From: Lysobacterales bacterium
GTDB lineage: Bacteria > Pseudomonadota > Gammaproteobacteria > Xanthomonadales > Rhodanobacteraceae
DNA length: 64,000 nt
NCBI GenBank assembly: GCA_015655335.1
Contig: JAATFF010000137.1
Location: forward strand, 1-64,000
Reading direction: 5' to 3'
Of the stretch, positions 62,531 to 64,000 are shown piece after piece. Both the position numbers and the translations under genes were made by a program. Numbering within the stretch: the stretch's first letter is position 1; the number at the start of each line of letters is the position of its first letter. The notes under the pieces were generated by a model, which did no database searches, was not told the DNA's origin, and was given only the letters and a program-made list of their open reading frames with translations.

Positions 62531-63853
62531 ATGGAGCCTTCTTTGGAAAAGACCCCGCAAGGACGCCATCGCTGGATCGCTGCTTGTTGCCTGTTCGTTT
62601 GTGCATTCACCGCACTTCCCGTATGTGCCGCCGAAAGCTCGTACCTGTTGGGTGACTGGAGCGGTGAACGCACCCGCCTCGCCGATAAGGGCATCCGCTT
62701 GGACTTGGGCGACACCAGCGAAGCCGCGCACAACTTCGCCGGCGGTAGCCGCCACCTGACCCGCTACGCGGATCAGTGGAAGTTCGGCGGCATACTGGAC
62801 CTGGACAAGCTTTGGGGATGGCGCGGTGGCACGTTTCAGATTGTGGTGACGGACCGCAACGGCCGCAATCTCACTGCCGACGCTCATCTTCCCGTCTATC
62901 AGCAGGTGCAGGAAGTGTATGGTCGTGGCCAGACCTGGCACCTGACAGTGTTTGCACTCAACCAAACGTTCCTCGACGGTAAACTCGAATGGAACATAGG
63001 CCGCCTGCCAGTCGGCTCGGATTTCGACAGCTTCTCCTGCGACTTCCAAAACCTTACGTTCTGCGGCTCGCCGCCCGGCAATATCGCCGGTGATTACTGG
63101 ATCAACTGGCCAACCAGCCAGTGGGCCACCTGGCTGAAATTGGACATCACCGCTCAGACTTACGTCAAAGTCGGTGCCTATCAGCTCAATCCCAATTACA
63201 TCGACGATGACTGGGCTCGTTCCAACGGTTGGAAAGCGAACTTTCCTGGCGGCACCACTGGCGCGCTGATACCGCTGGAATTCGGCTGGACGCCGACAGT
63301 CAACGGATTGCCCGGCAGCTACACATTCGGTGGCTGGTTTAACAACGCCGGCGGTTCGGATATTTATTACGACATCCACAAGCAGCCGATCGCACTCACT
63401 GGCGAAGCCCCTTTGCAGGACAGTTCGCGCTACGGCGGTTATCTGGGTCTTCAGCAACAAGTAAGCGGAACGCCTAACGAAAACGGCGTCACCGTCTTCG
63501 CGAATGCCACGATGACGGATATCAAAACGTCGCCGACCGATCGCCAATTCGCGCTCGGTGCCGAATACAAGGCGCCGTTCGACCGCGCCAATGACATGAT
63601 CGGTCTCGCCTTCGGTGCCACCCATGGCAGCAACCGCCTTGCGTCTTACCAGCGGCTCTACAACCAGCTAAATCCAGGGGCCGCGGTACCGGTGCAGGAT
63701 GGCTACGAGTACGCCGCGGAACTGTTCTACAACTGGGCGCCGATCCCATCAATCAACCTGCGGCCGAACCTGCAGTACATGATCCATCCCGGCGGTACCA
63801 GCCAGAACAACAACGTGTTCGTACTCGGGCTGAAGACAGTTATTGCGTTCTGA
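62531..63853 (+). CDS. OprB-family carbohydrate-selective porin
   Basis: The 440-aa outer-membrane protein has a signal peptide (WIAACCLFVCAFTALPVCAAE) and the OprB pattern: YLLGDWSGERTRLADKGI, then WRGGTFQIVVTDRNG, IGRLPVGSDF, and a C-terminal strand ending NVFVLGLKTVIAF with terminal Phe for outer-membrane assembly. Such porins pass sugars. The ATG at 62531 is chosen for the signal peptide. Spacing of 140 bp from tetR suggests its own promoter. Confidence 0.9.
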   Translation: MEPSLEKTPQGRHRWIAACCLFVCAFTALPVCAAESSYLLGDWSGERTRLADKGIRLDLGDTSEAAHNFAGGSRHLTRYADQWKFGGILDLDKLWGWRGGTFQIVVTDRNGRNLTADAHLPVYQQVQEVYGRGQTWHLTVFALNQTFLDGKLEWNIGRLPVGSDFDSFSCDFQNLTFCGSPPGNIAGDYWINWPTSQWATWLKLDITAQTYVKVGAYQLNPNYIDDDWARSNGWKANFPGGTTGALIPLEFGWTPTVNGLPGSYTFGGWFNNAGGSDIYYDIHKQPIALTGEAPLQDSSRYGGYLGLQQQVSGTPNENGVTVFANATMTDIKTSPTDRQFALGAEYKAPFDRANDMIGLAFGATHGSNRLASYQRLYNQLNPGAAVPVQDGYEYAAELFYNWAPIPSINLRPNLQYMIHPGGTSQNNNVFVLGLKTVIAF

Positions 63854-63864
63854 GTCTTGAAAGA

Positions 63865-63883
63865 CCCGGCCATAACGGCCGGG
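63865..63883 (+). terminator. Hairpin after the porin gene
   Basis: The stem CCCGGCC/GGCCGGG with loop ATAAC lies 11 bp after the stop. No T-run follows, so termination is probable but not certain. Confidence 0.5.
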
Positions 63884-63932
63884 CCCGATACATGATGATG
63901 GAACGATGCGCGTCCCTGCGCATCACATGCAC

Positions 63933-64000
63933 TCAGAACGTCACGCTCCAGTTGTTCAACGTGCCGTAGTCGCCGTAGTACTCAGGATCGTTGTCGATCA
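63933..64000 (-). CDS. C-terminal end of a P-domain protein (cut by window edge)
   Basis: On the minus strand the last 22 codons before TGA (63933-63935) read IDNDPEYYGDYGTLNNWSVTF. The DxGTLNxWSLxF-like ending is typical of the proprotein convertase P-domain found at the C-terminus of secreted serine or metalloproteases. Only this tail is in the window, so the catalytic type cannot be known. Confidence 0.6.
   Translation of the reverse strand, partial: IDNDPEYYGDYGTLNNWSVTF

Overview
The window is GC-rich, almost fully coding chromosomal DNA. Gene content and protein character (EngB–cytochrome c4–two DsbA lipoproteins, TatABC, SYLF protein, Slt, a Clp/CRP-type site before fimbriae) suggest a gammaproteobacterium of the Xanthomonadales (Lysobacterales), perhaps Rhodanobacteraceae. 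That placement is inference. No rRNA, tRNA or CRISPR array was recognised. Fragments lie at both edges: the end of an IS5-type transposase on the left and the last codons of a P-domain protein on the right.

The core, about 2.8–24.9 kb, is a triterpenoid supercluster. On the minus strand are mevalonate diphosphate decarboxylase, phosphomevalonate kinase, a class II HMG-CoA reductase fused to mevalonate kinase, and type 1 IPP isomerase, followed by hpnH and hpnB. Divergent from them, on the plus strand, are hpnI, hpnJ, hpnK, hpnL and an unassigned diiron ferritin-like protein. Next come hpnA (minus), then squalene synthase, squalene–hopene cyclase and hpnG in an overlapping run, copC, copD, and an FPP synthase. 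Together these cover HMG-CoA to IPP/DMAPP, FPP, squalene, hopene, adenosylhopane and ribosylhopane, plus the glucosamine/cyclitol headgroup enzymes. The best predicted end product is bacteriohopanetetrol cyclitol ether. HMG-CoA synthase, thiolase and the transporter HpnN are not in the window.

From 24.9 to 45.6 kb there is mainly housekeeping: bioD with an upstream TMEM175-like gene that carries an in-frame stop, free-methionine sulfoxide reductase, engB, diheme cytochrome c, two DsbA lipoproteins, an EEP-family hydrolase, a membrane GH17 protein, Slt, an NDUFA9-like SDR, CCA-adding enzyme, an LTA-synthase-like sulfatase-fold protein, a MidA-like methyltransferase, tatABC, a SYLF protein, ferrochelatase and an alpha/beta hydrolase.

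From 45.7 to 50.2 kb a compact minus-strand operon encodes a membrane protein, a small HTH regulator, a TAP-like hydrolase and a NatAB-type ABC exporter. It is preceded by two near-identical 18-bp palindromic sites that bracket its promoter. From 50.5 to 56.3 kb lies a chaperone–usher fimbrial operon with a CRP/Clp-like site and a lone, convergent fimbrial-like gene that has a similar site. The right end holds a ferredoxin-NADP reductase, an ABC-2 transporter, RluF, a DHA2-family MFS pump with a divergent TetR regulator, and an OprB-type porin.
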